Of a stretch of DNA of 15,769 nucleotides, positions 15,765-15,769 are shown piece after piece. The stretch lies in NCBI GenBank assembly GCA_964631295.1, contig CAZVXI010000062.1, forward strand, positions 1 to 15,769. The letters run 5' to 3'. This DNA is from CAZVXI01 sp964631295. GTDB taxonomy: Bacteria; Planctomycetota; Phycisphaerae; Phycisphaerales; SM1A02. Every line of letters begins with the position of its first letter. The stretch's first letter is position 1. The notes beneath the pieces are model-generated. The model made no database searches, was not told the origin of the DNA, and worked only from the letters and a program-made list of their open reading frames with translations. The position numbers were made by a program, and so were the translations under genes.

Positions 15765-15769
15765 TCCAT

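Overview
This window reads as the chromosome of a free-living, fairly GC-rich bacterium. My best guess is Planctomycetota, close to Phycisphaerae. That rests on remembered family traits: a long site-2 protease with extra PDZ-like modules, and an RNase E/G with Lys/Arg-rich blocks and an embedded IF2-N-like domain. No rRNA or taxon marker is present, so the assignment is inference. There is no phage, insertion sequence or CRISPR array, and most genes are housekeeping.

Layout. (1) 1-4019 (+): an RND efflux pair, made of a 5'-truncated HlyD-type adaptor overlapping by ATGA with an inner-membrane permease. (2) 4116-5873 (+): PTS Enzyme I behind a possible TATACT promoter, with no HPr gene beside it. 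(3) 6146-12944 (+): a compact cluster of RNase E/G, dxr (broken), rseP-like protease and a short-chain dehydrogenase, with genes touching or overlapping. (4) 13108-14163 (+): a diguanylate cyclase with a degenerate receiver domain. (5) 14164-14946: about 780 bases with no convincing gene, holding several inverted repeats and a G-quadruplex-type tract. (6) On the minus strand, smpB (14947-15438) and tRNA-Leu(GAG) (15650-15734).

How they fit together. The central cluster joins RNA turnover (rne), isoprenoid precursor synthesis (dxr), which feeds undecaprenyl phosphate and quinones, and regulated intramembrane proteolysis (rseP). dxr next to rseP is a common bacterial neighbourhood; an RNase E gene directly upstream is less usual. 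smpB belongs to trans-translation rescue.

The points most worth a second look are: a hairpin at 6113-6143 that buries the rne ribosome-binding site beside its GTG start, which looks like an autoregulatory leader; an IF2-N-like module in the RNase E tail; loss of about 23 bases from dxr, removing the metal-binding LLPVDSE segment and shifting the frame while everything else stays conserved; a pseudo-receiver on an otherwise competent diguanylate cyclase; an SDR gene whose codon use is unlike its neighbours; and a G-quadruplex motif just after smpB. No clearly new multi-gene system was found. The RNase E leader plus its unusual tail is the best candidate for new biology.
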